Source: Prostheceraeus crozeri (Eukaryota; Platyhelminthes; Polycladida; Euryleptidae). From it: a stretch of 64,000 nucleotides of DNA. The notes beneath the pieces are model-generated. The model was not told where the DNA came from, made no database searches, and was given only the letters and a program-made list of their open reading frames with translations. Both the position numbers and the translations under genes were made by a program. The DNA lies in assembly GCA_907163375.1 (NCBI GenBank), contig CAJQUW010007293.1, positions 282,001 to 346,000 of the forward strand, written 5' to 3'. Of this stretch, positions 53,062-62,900 are shown piece by piece; within the stretch, counting starts at the first letter, position 1, and every line of letters starts with the position of its first letter.

Positions 53062-53373
53062 TTAGAATTTTGCTAGACCAGCTCCGCTACAACTTTGCTG
53101 GTTAGACAGAAGGTTGCTGCTCACGCCATTACCTCTTATTTCTTCAATTGTTTTTTCATTATGTTTACTATCAGACGGAGCTCCGCTCCTCAAGGTTTCC
53201 CACCTCAAGGTTTCACCACCGTAGGTAGTAGCCAAACTTTGTTTGTCGTCGTTATCTTCATAAATTTTACAATTTGAGTTTTTATTTTTGTTTAATAGAT
53301 AATTTAATAAATCTAAATTAGCAATTTTTAATTTAATTAAATTTTCTGAATTTGTGGAATTTGCGGTATCCAT
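53062..53373 (-). pseudogene. Chimeric frame at the duplication junction
   Basis: This short open frame is a by-product of the tandem duplication. Its first part equals the N-terminus of the PLA2-integrase (MDTANSTNSENLIKLKIAN), before either enzyme domain, and its second part equals the tail of the hydrophobic virion protein (ending GAGLAKF). It contains neither catalytic motif nor the hydrophobic segment. Confidence 0.85.
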
Positions 53374-53444
53374 TTTTAAAGATAAAAAACTTTTAAAAGA
53401 TAAAATAAAAGTTTTACCGAATCGGAGCGAAGCTCCTCAGGTTA

Positions 53445-53987
53445 TTACCTTATCATACTAGGACTTAGATATATTCCAGAACCATCTTTAGTTTCTTTAA
53501 TTTCAATTAAATCATCAACATTGTGGAGAATATTTTTAAGAACTCGTTTTCCTTCATCAACTAATTTTAATTTACTAATAAAATTATCTACTACTCCTTT
53601 TCCTTCGGGCGAAGCCCTGGAAGACATCTCCGTTGACCCATGAACCGATGCCCCTTCTCCCCTAGCAACTTTTTCTAACTCTCTATTATGTCGTTTTTGT
53701 TCTTCTAATGCTGCCTTCTCTGATTTATTTTTATTTACTGCTTGGACAATACCAGCTGTCCCACCTGCAACACTTCCTGCTGCAGCTATGCCACCTATTA
53801 TTAGTGGAATTAATGGGAGAATCCCGCCATTCTTTTCTTCTTGTAATTGAATATTCTCTATCATTGGTTTACTTATGTAATACTTTTTTTTGTTAATCGT
53901 AATAGTTTTAGGGGTATTTTTGTCAACAATATTACGTAATTTTAATTCAACAGTTTTATTATTAATATTACTTTTCGCTTGCGACAT
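53445..53987 (-). CDS. pX-like hydrophobic core protein, copy B (Polinton 3)
   Basis: Duplicate of 50871-51413, 180 codons, same hairpin-derived insert and same spacing to the capsid gene. Retaining Ala in KAALEEQ, as Polinton 1 and 2 do, it is likely the less changed copy. Confidence 0.65.
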   Translation of the reverse strand: MSQAKSNINNKTVELKLRNIVDKNTPKTITINKKKYYISKPMIENIQLQEEKNGGILPLIPLIIGGIAAAGSVAGGTAGIVQAVNKNKSEKAALEEQKRHNRELEKVARGEGASVHGSTEMSSRASPEGKGVVDNFISKLKLVDEGKRVLKNILHNVDDLIEIKETKDGSGIYLSPSMIR

Positions 53988-54185
53988 TTTTAATAAAAAA
54001 TTTTAAGTTAAGAATTTAAAGTTATCAAAAAATTTAAATCTATTCTAGTTATGAAAAATTTTTAGTTAAGAATTTTTAAGTTAACAAAAATTTTAATCTA
54101 TTCTAGTTATGAAAAAAATTTTAATTAACCTATCGGAGCAAAGCTCCTCTGGCTTTAGCCGATCGGACCAAAGGTCCTCAGGTTA

Positions 54186-55520
54186 CTAACCTATCCTAAC
54201 CATCTTTCCATTAAGAATTTCAATAGAATATTTTGCATCTTCTAGCAATAAACCATAAGCCATCAATGAAGTTGTGGAATCTTTCTTTTCAATATTAATT
54301 GTTACATCACAACCATTTTTAATAATATCTTCTGATTGTGCACTTAAATCGAAGCAGAAAATTGGATATAAATGTCTCCAATCTCCAGGAGTTAATTGTG
54401 GTTCAACTCCAAATTCTATACAAAGATTTCTATAAGAATCATATCCTTCCATAAATTGATTATTGGTATCATCGAATCTTAATGGATCAATTGGATATCG
54501 AGTTTGATTTAATGAAACTTGTAAACTTCGAATTGTATTAATATGGAAGATATTATTGTTCTTATAAAAACTTGGAGAATTATTTCTTTGAAATGTTAGT
54601 AATAAATATCTTGGAGTATTCGCAGTTCTAGTAAAATGCCAGTTAAATCTTTGTTCGGAAAAAGTTACTGAAATAGCAGTTCTCTTTAGAAAATTAACTG
54701 GAATTGGTTTGTTAGTATTTAATCTTTTTGCAATAGCTGTTTCAACCTCTAAACTAGGAGTAATATGCTTAATCCACCATTCAAGTCTATCAATTTTTAA
54801 ATATGCTTTTTTCCCAGTCTTACCAAAAAAGATTAATTCATTATTTGCTGTACGATGAATTATTAATTTAAATTTTAATTGATATGATATTTTATCATAA
54901 TCTAAATATCCGAATAATGGAGACAATGACCAATTTACTGTCTGTTTACTTTTTTTGTTAAATTCACGTCTTTCTTTATATGCTTCATTATTTGTTTTAT
55001 TTAAATGTTTTGCAATATTTTCTACATCTTTCGCAATTCCTGCGGCATCTGTTCCAGCGTGAGTTAAATCATCAATAATTATACCATCATTAGTATCAGG
55101 AAACCAACCTTCGATTTCATACTTTTTATTATTTTCACCAATTGTTATAAATCTAAGCATTGTATCAATTACACCTGGGGAATCACTTATTGTTTCTATA
55201 TTTTGAGTTGCAACATCTAAACGCATTTGTGTAAATAAACTTGGGAAAAAATTATTCTCTAGTGTAATATTATCGGTATCTGGTAATGGTGTTGTAAAAT
55301 TAGCATCACTATATAAAGAATATTCGCAGTGTAAAAATGAATCAGGTAAATATAAATAACTCTGCTGATTATCAACTTCAAAGACTAAATCTCCTCCAGT
55401 GTTTACTCTACTGGAAGATCCGGGATTCATAGCAATTCTTATATAGTCATTCTTTTTTTGATTGTAACTGGTGAACGGGGGATCATCTAATCTAAATTTA
55501 TTTTCGATAAGCGAAGACAT
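54186..55520 (-). CDS. MCP: Major capsid protein, copy B (Polinton 3)
   Basis: Duplicate of 51612-52946 with two residue changes noticed (DLVFE for DLIFE, TAISV for TASSV), both at positions where copy A agrees with Polinton 1 and 2. Open over 444 codons. Confidence 0.95.
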   Translation of the reverse strand: MSSLIENKFRLDDPPFTSYNQKKNDYIRIAMNPGSSSRVNTGGDLVFEVDNQQSYLYLPDSFLHCEYSLYSDANFTTPLPDTDNITLENNFFPSLFTQMRLDVATQNIETISDSPGVIDTMLRFITIGENNKKYEIEGWFPDTNDGIIIDDLTHAGTDAAGIAKDVENIAKHLNKTNNEAYKERREFNKKSKQTVNWSLSPLFGYLDYDKISYQLKFKLIIHRTANNELIFFGKTGKKAYLKIDRLEWWIKHITPSLEVETAIAKRLNTNKPIPVNFLKRTAISVTFSEQRFNWHFTRTANTPRYLLLTFQRNNSPSFYKNNNIFHINTIRSLQVSLNQTRYPIDPLRFDDTNNQFMEGYDSYRNLCIEFGVEPQLTPGDWRHLYPIFCFDLSAQSEDIIKNGCDVTINIEKKDSTTSLMAYGLLLEDAKYSIEILNGKMVRIG

Positions 55521-55636
55521 TTTTATAAAAAATAATTTGACTTTTTGTTTTTCTCACAGACAGAAAAAAAATTTTTACTAAAATATAATTTTAGAATTTT
55601 ACTAAATATAATTTTAGAATTTTACTAAATATAATT

Positions 55637-56182
55637 TTAGAATTTTGCTAGACCAGCTCCGCTACAACTTTGCTGGTTAGACAGAAGGTTGCTGCTCACG
55701 CCATTACCTCTTATTTCTTCAATTGTTTTTTCATTATGTTTACTATCAGACGGAGCTCCGCTCCTCAAGGTTTCCCCAACAGCTCTGTTAGCAATTTTGT
55801 TTTTTGTTTCATCTGAAAGTTTTTTTAATTTTTTTAGTTCTTCAGAATCATTCTTGAGTTTACGAATAGCTTCTAGTTGTTTTAATTCGTTTTGTGATTT
55901 AACAGCATTTGATATTGCACTAGCTGTACTACCTATAGCAGCTGCTCCTTTTGCAGCAGATGTAATCAAATCTTTATTATTTTTAATTAAGTTAACGATA
56001 CTACCAATACCAGAAAAGATGCCATCTCCTTCTTTTTGGACGGCACCTGCGGTGCCTAGGAACTTTTCTGTTCCGACTGTTTCTCTATTATCATAATGAT
56101 AAACAGGATTCATACGTGGTTCATGAGAAATTTTTTGATTTGAAGCAAAATGTTTAAGATTGTGTTTATAAATTATAGGCAT
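55637..56182 (-). CDS. Hydrophobic Gly/Ala-rich virion protein of Polinton 3
   Basis: Open frame of 181 codons, MPIIYKHNLKHFASNQ start. The hydrophobic core GIFSGIGSIVNLIKNN and the Ala-rich helix are conserved. An extra AVQKEGDG segment precedes the core, and hairpin-derived codons (LRSGAPSDSKH) precede the GAGLAKF end. Here it lies back to back with a fibre fragment that has been inverted relative to the other elements. Confidence 0.55.
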   Translation of the reverse strand: MPIIYKHNLKHFASNQKISHEPRMNPVYHYDNRETVGTEKFLGTAGAVQKEGDGIFSGIGSIVNLIKNNKDLITSAAKGAAAIGSTASAISNAVKSQNELKQLEAIRKLKNDSEELKKLKKLSDETKNKIANRAVGETLRSGAPSDSKHNEKTIEEIRGNGVSSNLLSNQQSCSGAGLAKF

Positions 56183-56215
56183 TTTTTAGGAATAAATTTG
56201 ACTTTTTGGGAACTG

Positions 56216-56881
56216 ATGAACGAATTAAAGTTGCTTAAACTTAATGACAAATCATTAAACGAAAAATTATTAAAACTTGATAAAAAGGATAGAGAGCTAG
56301 AAGCAGATATAGCAAAACTTTTTAAAAAGATTTCAGAACAATCAAAAATTTTAATATTACTTTCTTTAAATTTAAAATCTGCAGTCATTAAAAATAAACA
56401 TCAGATAAAAATGTTAAAAGAACAATTAGAAGATGAAATAGAAAAACTACCTGAAAGAATTAAAAAAAATTTAAAACAGTTACAAACTACATTCCAAAAA
56501 AGTGTTGATGAATTGAGTTCTAAAATTACTCAACAAATGAAAAAGATGAATAGAATAATAAATGAAGTAAACTCACTTAATGAAAAAGTTGATAAAATGA
56601 AAACTCTTAAAATCAGTTTAGAAAATGAATTAAAGAAAAATTTACAAGAAAACTCTAAAGAAAATAAAGAAGAGTTAGATTCTGTTAAAAGACAATTAGA
56701 TGTTCTTAAAATTAAGTTAAATGCTCTTAAAACGGCGTTGAAGATGAATCAGCAGAAAATGCAAGTTAATAGAAGAGAAATTAAAGTACATCACACGCTG
56801 CTTGACGCAATAGATAAAGTGCAACAGGCAATTAATAAAGTTATCTCGAAGTTGTTAGATATTCATAAACGTAAATCTTAA
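56216..56881 (+). pseudogene. Fibre-like coiled-coil protein, partial (Polinton 3)
   Basis: Matches the coiled-coil body of 33668-34555 up to the basic HKRKS end but lies on the opposite strand relative to the hydrophobic gene. The tail-fibre-like head domain of the other copies is not present. The junction, in the leader of the hydrophobic gene, marks an inversion breakpoint. Confidence 0.75.
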
Positions 56882-57040
56882 ACGAGTATTGTAAATATTA
56901 ACTTAAATATTTTTTACCTACAAAAAATAAAAATCATAAAAAATATAAATATAATTTAAAAAATACAAAAATATAAATATAATTTTAAAAATAAAAAAGT
57001 ATAAATATATAAAAGTATATAAAAGTATATAATTTTAAAA

Positions 57041-57214
57041 ATGGATAAAATTAGAGCTAATAATTTTAAAAGAATTAAACAATTAGAAGAGTTAATAAAA
57101 GAAAGAAATATTATGAAAGAAAATCAAAGAATAAAAAGAATGATTGATGCAGGTTTGGTTCCTGATAAAGTTAAACCAAAAACGCAATCTGCAAAAGTTA
57201 AGAACAAAAAATAA
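57041..57214 (+). CDS. Short coiled protein related to the 275-residue protein
   Basis: Fifty-seven codons: MDKIRANNFKRIKQLEEL, then KERNIMKEN and a new Lys/Pro-rich end KVKPKTQSAKVKNKK. The first about 28 residues equal the N-terminus of the 275-residue protein; the rest is different. Preceded by AATTTTAAAA. It could be a separate small gene or the stump of a recombination event. Confidence 0.5.
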   Translation: MDKIRANNFKRIKQLEELIKERNIMKENQRIKRMIDAGLVPDKVKPKTQSAKVKNKK

Positions 57215-57231
57215 ACATTTTTTTTATAATG

Positions 57232-57261
57232 GACATCGGTTCATGGGTCAACGGAGATGTC
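57232..57261. repeat. Palindromic element providing a start codon
   Basis: GACATCGGTTCATGGGTCAA and on to GAGATGTC is the same block as the long hairpin at 51049-51078. Its 3' end supplies the ATG of the zinc-finger frame at 57257. Confidence 0.8.
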
Positions 57262-57850
57262 TTCCAAAAATAATAATAATTATTTAGCACAAAATAATAA
57301 TGTAGCACAAAATAATCCTTTTGTTCAAAATAATCCTTTTGTTCAAAATAATAATGTAGCACAAAATAATTATATTGATAAAAATCAATTTGTTGAAAGT
57401 AATAACAAAAAAATATGTTCCGGATGTAATAAAAATATAACATCAAAAAATTTTGCACGTCATTTAAAATTATGCGAACAAACAGAAGAGGTTAAAAAAG
57501 AAAAAAAAGATAAATTAAAAGATCAGTTATGTCGTAATTGTAATAAATATTTTACAAATCAAGGAATTACTAATCATTATAATTCTTGTATAAGTTCTAC
57601 AAGACAATGTACAAGTTGTCAAATTACTAAACCTAAGACAGAGTTTTATGATAGTAAATATCAGTGTAAGGATTGTTTAAAAGAAAAGGTTAAATGTAGA
57701 GGTTGTCAAAAAATTATATTAAAGAAAAATTTTCAGCGACATGTAACACTATGTCCAAAACTTAATCAACATAATAATCAACATAATAATCAACATAATA
57801 ATAATTTATGTCAAAATAATAATTTATGTCAAAATAATAATTTATATTAG
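57257..57850 (+). CDS. Asn-rich zinc-finger protein
   Basis: Open frame of 197 codons. Residues 1-50 are Asn/Gln-rich with a repeated NNPFVQ. Then come at least three related zinc-finger-like units: CSGCNKNITSKNFARHLKLC, CRNCNKYFTNQGITNHYNSC and CRGCQKIILKKNFQRHVTLC, each Cys-x2-Cys...His...Cys, with CTSCQITKPKTEFYDSKYQC between the second and third. The tail is an NNQHNNQHNN repeat. A nucleic-acid-binding role is likely. Absent from Polinton 1 and 2. Its ATG lies in a palindromic element, so the true start could differ. Confidence 0.65.
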   Translation: MSSKNNNNYLAQNNNVAQNNPFVQNNPFVQNNNVAQNNYIDKNQFVESNNKKICSGCNKNITSKNFARHLKLCEQTEEVKKEKKDKLKDQLCRNCNKYFTNQGITNHYNSCISSTRQCTSCQITKPKTEFYDSKYQCKDCLKEKVKCRGCQKIILKKNFQRHVTLCPKLNQHNNQHNNQHNNNLCQNNNLCQNNNLY

Positions 57851-57990
57851 TATTTCAACTAAAATAGTTGTATTTCAACTAAAATAGTTGTATTTCAACT
57901 AAAATAGTTGTATTTCAACTAAAATAGTTGTATTTCAACTAAAATAGTTGTATTTCAACTAAAATATTTGTATTTCAACTAAAATAATCT
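57851..57990. repeat. 20-bp tandem repeat with internal palindrome
   Basis: About seven units of TATTTCAACTAAAATAGTTG, the first five exact and the last two diverged. CAACTAAAATAGTTG within each is a perfect hairpin. It directly follows the zinc-finger stop codon, so it could act as a transcription end or a replication-related array. Confidence 0.9.
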
Positions 57991-58054
57991 TATATATATT
58001 AAAATATTATTTTTTATAAAGAATAAAATATTATTTTATTAAAATATTCTTAAG

Positions 58055-58182
58055 CATTCCGGAAGAGAGGAGAGGTTCGGAACATACTTCTTTTGAGTAT
58101 AGGAACAAAAAGTCCGACACATTCCGGAGGTTCTACAGAGGTTAAAAACACTCATAAGAGTGTAAGAATGCGAGTCCGGAAT
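58055..58182 (+). ncRNA. Candidate structured RNA, two related units
   Basis: Two units of about 64 nt, both starting CATTCCGGA (58055 and 58120) and ending AGTCCG. Each has a central hairpin (ATACT...AGTAT in the first, ACACTCATAAGAGTGT in the second) with similar flanking GAGGTT and GGAAC/AGAAT. The outer ATTCCGGA and TCCGGAAT could close the whole. It is a GC-rich island in AT-rich intergenic DNA. No known RNA class recognised. Confidence 0.4.
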
Positions 58183-58225
58183 TAAAAAAATAATAATTCC
58201 TAAATTTTTATTTTAAAAATATTAA

Positions 58226-58570
58226 ATGAATAAAATCGAAAATTTGGAAGATTTATATTCACCGGTTATAATTAAAAGTAATAAAAGTAATAAAAGTAAT
58301 CTAAGTCGTCATAAATCTCTTAATGCAATAAACGAAATAATAAATAATTATATGAAAAACACTGAGTTTCAAGATACACTAACCCCTCAAGATCGGAATC
58401 TCAAAGATATTAATAATATTGTAGAAAATCCTATATATAATACTAAATATAATAATAATATAGATAAAAATATATATAATAATATAGATAAAAATATATA
58501 TAATAATATAGATAAAAAATATTTAGAGCCACTACCCCCTAATTCATCTCTTAATAAAAAAATACCATAA
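58226..58570 (+). CDS. Asn/Lys-rich hypothetical protein
   Basis: Open frame of 114 codons starting MNKIENLEDLYSPVII after TTTTAAAAATATTAA. It is low complexity: SNKSNKSN near the start and a threefold YNNIDKNI repeat near the end, then PLPPNSSLNKK. No domain recognised. It precedes the ATPase gene on the same strand and may be its companion. Confidence 0.4.
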   Translation: MNKIENLEDLYSPVIIKSNKSNKSNLSRHKSLNAINEIINNYMKNTEFQDTLTPQDRNLKDINNIVENPIYNTKYNNNIDKNIYNNIDKNIYNNIDKKYLEPLPPNSSLNKKIP

Positions 58571-58621
58571 TCAAATCTTACACGTCTTTGGAATTTTTAA
58601 AAATTTCATTGTATAAAAATA

Positions 58622-59767
58622 TTGTTAGCATGTATTTTAATATTTTTTATTTATCATCTTGTTATATGTATTGGAAATCAATGGGGTTACTTTCTAACAG
58701 AGGAACAAAAGAGAATAATTTTTTATAATCAAGAAAAAAAATCTTTTAAAGGATGGAAGACTGAGGAGGATAAGATTAAGGATAAAACTAATAATAAAAA
58801 TATTAAACAAGGTAAAATGTATCAAGAAAATTTACATTTCATTGTTTACGGTAAAACTGGAAGTGGTAAGACTACGTTTATTAAAAAATATATAAACCAA
58901 TATTATAAGGACGAAACAAAAGTACATATTTTTTATATGCATACTTCTGAATGGCCAACTTTTACAAACGTCTATAATGATAAACAATTAGATGAGTTAC
59001 AAGATATGGAAAGTTTTGCTGGTACACCTGAAAATAAATCTTTATTAATTTTAGATGATGTTGCAAGTTTATCAAAACAAAAAAATATGTCAGAAATATT
59101 TACAAAAGGAAGACATCAAAATATTCAAATAGTTGTATTAGCTCATAAAGCTTGTGATGTAGATAATAAGATTAGAGAAAACATTCAAACATTTTTTACA
59201 ACTACACAAAATAATGCAGCATTCTTTAATGATATCAATAAAAATTATAAAATGAATATGCCTTTATCATATTATACACAACATAAATATGGAATAATAC
59301 GTGTTGACACCATAAGTGAACATATGCAAGTATATGATAAAGACTTGAATATATTAGTAGATACCGAACATGAAATCTATAATAACTCTCAAGATTTTGA
59401 TATTAGAATATATGCAAATACAAAACATTTATCAAATCAAGTTATAGAACAAATAATTATCTTTTTAGAGTCTGAAGCAAAAGTACCACTAAAAATTATT
59501 CCTGATACATTTTATTTTTATTTCGATCATTATTTAAATACAAAATTTGGTATACCAATACCTAACAGATTACAAAATAATGAAACATTAAACTATTTAA
59601 AAATTGCAATAAATGATGTTAGAAACGGTTTAAGAAAAGCAACACCAATAATAACTGATGTTAAATCTACATTTTCTGATGCCAAATCTACATTTGTTGA
59701 AGCCAAAAAAACTTTTAATGATATAAAACCATTAATAAATGATGTAAGTGAAATACTTAATAATTAA
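58622..59767 (+). CDS. Second-lineage P-loop packaging ATPase
   Basis: Open frame of about 381 codons without an early ATG, so the true start is uncertain. A hydrophobic N-terminal segment (ILIFFIYHLVICI) is followed by Walker A VYGKTGSGKTTF (residues 75-86) and Walker B LLILDDVAS (141-149), then FTKGRHQNIQIVVLAHKAC, the same arrangement as A32/FtsK-type packaging ATPases. Sequence around the motifs differs throughout from the ATPase of Polinton 1 and 2. The C-terminal 140 residues are extra and end in amphipathic repeats (DVKSTFSDAKSTF). Confidence 0.75.
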   Translation: MLACILIFFIYHLVICIGNQWGYFLTEEQKRIIFYNQEKKSFKGWKTEEDKIKDKTNNKNIKQGKMYQENLHFIVYGKTGSGKTTFIKKYINQYYKDETKVHIFYMHTSEWPTFTNVYNDKQLDELQDMESFAGTPENKSLLILDDVASLSKQKNMSEIFTKGRHQNIQIVVLAHKACDVDNKIRENIQTFFTTTQNNAAFFNDINKNYKMNMPLSYYTQHKYGIIRVDTISEHMQVYDKDLNILVDTEHEIYNNSQDFDIRIYANTKHLSNQVIEQIIIFLESEAKVPLKIIPDTFYFYFDHYLNTKFGIPIPNRLQNNETLNYLKIAINDVRNGLRKATPIITDVKSTFSDAKSTFVEAKKTFNDIKPLINDVSEILNN

Positions 59768-59910
59768 ACAAATTTATCATAATCAAACCGAAGGTTCTAG
59801 GGCTTCGCACGATTTTGCAGGTATATTAGTATTTTTTTCTCTAAAAATTAAAACAAAATTTTTTTTTTTAAAAAAACTAAAACACAAATTTTTTCTTTAA
59901 AAAATAAAAA

Positions 59911-62900
59911 ATGAAAACATTTTATTGTGTCTTATGTAAAAAAAGTTACAAACAAAAAGAAGTTATCAATCTCATCTACAAAGTAAAATGCATTTACAAA
60001 ATGTAGAACGAGTTGATGAAGGAAATATATTAAAATTAAATAGTTATAAAAACTATCTAGAAACATTGCCTATTGATATAAAAGTTAAAAAAATGTTTGA
60101 TGATTATTCACATTCGGAATATAAAAAATTTTTTAATAGTGAAGATGAAGCCGTAACAGATATAAAATATTTATTTAGCGATACTGATGAATTTAACGAA
60201 ATAGATGAATTTGATGAAGCCGTAACAGATATAAAATATTTATTTAATGAATCTGTTCGTGGGACATCGGAGATGTCTTCCAGGGCTTCGCCCGTTGAAT
60301 ATAATGAAACCGATAAAACTTTTTCTGATATTATAACCAACTTTTATAATATATTTAAGAAATCTTTCAAATGTTATATGAATGTAGAAGTACTTTATAC
60401 AAAAAATGGATCTGATGGAATTCCTGAAGAAATAATACAAGGACATTTTACAAATTCACAAGAAATACATAATGTAAATGATATACAACCCATATTTGAA
60501 TCGATGATACTTAAATTAGAAAATTGTATAATTGAAGCCCAGTTACGTGAATCTGGTTGGAGATTTGTTAAAATAATATCTAAGAAAATAGTAATTGATA
60601 AATATAAAAATAATACTGGTGGTAGTTATGTTCCTTTACCTTTCAGTTCACCTCAATTAATCAACATAAAAAATGAAGATGATTATTGTTTTCTGTGGAG
60701 TATTATAGCACATTTACATCCTGCAAAATATCATAAAGAAAGACTAAGTCATTACAATAAAGAAGAATACATAAGTGAATTTGATCTTTCTGATGGCTTA
60801 GATGAATTTCCATATGATTATAATAGGTTACTAAAGTTTCATAAAAAGAATAAAAATTTAATTGAAGTAAATGTTTTTGAATTAAATGTGAATTATGTTT
60901 CTATTGGTAAAATTACTCCACTTTACTCAGATTCAAAAAAATTTTATTTGAATAATAAAAATTTTTGCCAATCAGAAATAGTATATAATGATAGAGGTAA
61001 TTACATGCATCATAATATTTTTTACCAAGGAAATATAATATGTACTGAAAAATTTGAACTTGTTAAAACACTAACACCAATAATGATTAATCATAATAAT
61101 TATAAAGGACGTGCTGATGATTATAATTACAAATATTCATCTTTATCTTCAGAATATCAACAAAAATTAGAAAATTTAAATAAAAGTTTACAAAACTGTA
61201 AAACAGATTATCAACAACAATTAAAAATGTTACTACAAGAATATCACCATAAATATCAAAATAAGATAGAAACGATTCAAAAATTAAATGAAGAAAATAA
61301 TAAAAAATTAAATAATAAAGAAAATCAAAAAATAAATGAATGTTTAAAAAAATGTCCAGAACAATATAAAGAACAATATGATAAAGAATATATTTATCAG
61401 CTACAAATATTAAATCAAAATTATTATCAAAATACATTTAATATTACAAAAGAAATTAATGAAACACATGAAATATATAAAGATGAATTTGTAAAATTAG
61501 TACAGTCAAAACAACCAGCACAAGCGAATATATTATATTATCAGGGACATTTTATATTGTGTAAAGATGTTTCTATATTTACAAAAACTTCAGATAATAA
61601 AAATTTTCCTTGTCTTCAATGTATGACAAGTTTTAGAACTTTAGAAGAAATGAATAGACATTTGGAGAATTGTCAACAAAATGAAGCAGTTGAAAATACT
61701 TTTCCTAAAGATGATTATTTAATATATAATAGACATTATTTGAAAAATAAAGTACCCTTTACTATTTATTGTGATTTTGAAGCTTATAATGTTAATATGA
61801 CACAAAATCAAACGGAAAGTTCCAGGGCTTCACCCGATTCTGAAAATTATAATTCTGAAAATTATAATTCTGAAAAAAGTGCGCCTGGAAAAAGTTCAAC
61901 TGGACAAAGTAAAGAAAAATATTTATTTGAACAAAAACCATTATGTTGGGGAATGTACATTCATTCGAATTATCCTGAATTATTTAAATCAGAATATTTA
62001 CAATACTATGGTGAAGATAGTTCAGAAATGTTTACAAAGAAAGTAGAAGAATTACAAGGACGTTTTCACAATTGCTTGAAACAAGTAAACCATTGATACC
62101 ATTAACGGATGAAGAAAGAAAAGAATTTTATGATGAAATAAATTGTTATTACTGTGGAAAATGTTTTATAAATAAATATAAAACTGGCAAAGGTAGATAT
62201 ATTGATAAAGTAAAAGATCATGATCATCTAAATGGATTATATAGAGGTGCAGCACATAATTCTTGTAATCTTAATGCTAACAAATTTAAATATAACTTTG
62301 TTCCTTTATATTTCTACAATGGTTCTAAATATGATTTCCATCTAGTAATGAAAGATTTATTTTCATCTGAAAAATTACAACAACAAAAAATAAATGTACT
62401 ATGTAAACAAGAAGAAGAATATTTTTCAATGCAATTAGGTTGTATTAGAATTTTAGATGCATTTAGATTTTTTACTCCTTATTCATTAGATGTTATGGGA
62501 AAAACTTTAAAACCTGAACAATGTAAAATATTAAATAAATATAATTTAAAACCTTTAAAAGGAATATTTCCGTATGAGTATATAGCCTGTGGCTCACAGT
62601 CGGAGACTGATATAACTGGAGATAAAACCTGTGGTTCGCAGTCGAAGACTGATTTTAATTCTGTGAATAAAATTATGGAAGAAAAACAACTTCCTCCAAT
62701 AAATAAATTTAAATCAACATTAAAACAATCAAAATTATCTGAAGAAGATTATGCAGAAGCTGAAAAAAATTGGAGAGAGTTAAATTGTAAAACAATGTAT
62801 GATTATACAATGAAATATCTACAGATAGATGTATTAATACTAGCTGATCTTTTTGAAAACTTTCGTGATATGTGTTTAGAATATTACGGAATAGATCCAT

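Larger units (their letters stand above)
50643..55790. repeat. Tandem duplication of 2,574 bp (two copies)
   Basis: Copy A is about 50643-53216 and copy B about 53217-55790. All landmarks are offset by exactly 2,574 bp (pX-like start 51413/53987, capsid start 52946/55520). Each copy spans the N-terminal part of PLA2-integrase, pX-like, major capsid and the tail of the hydrophobic gene. The capsid copies differ by about two residues in 444, so the duplication is recent. Confidence 0.93.
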
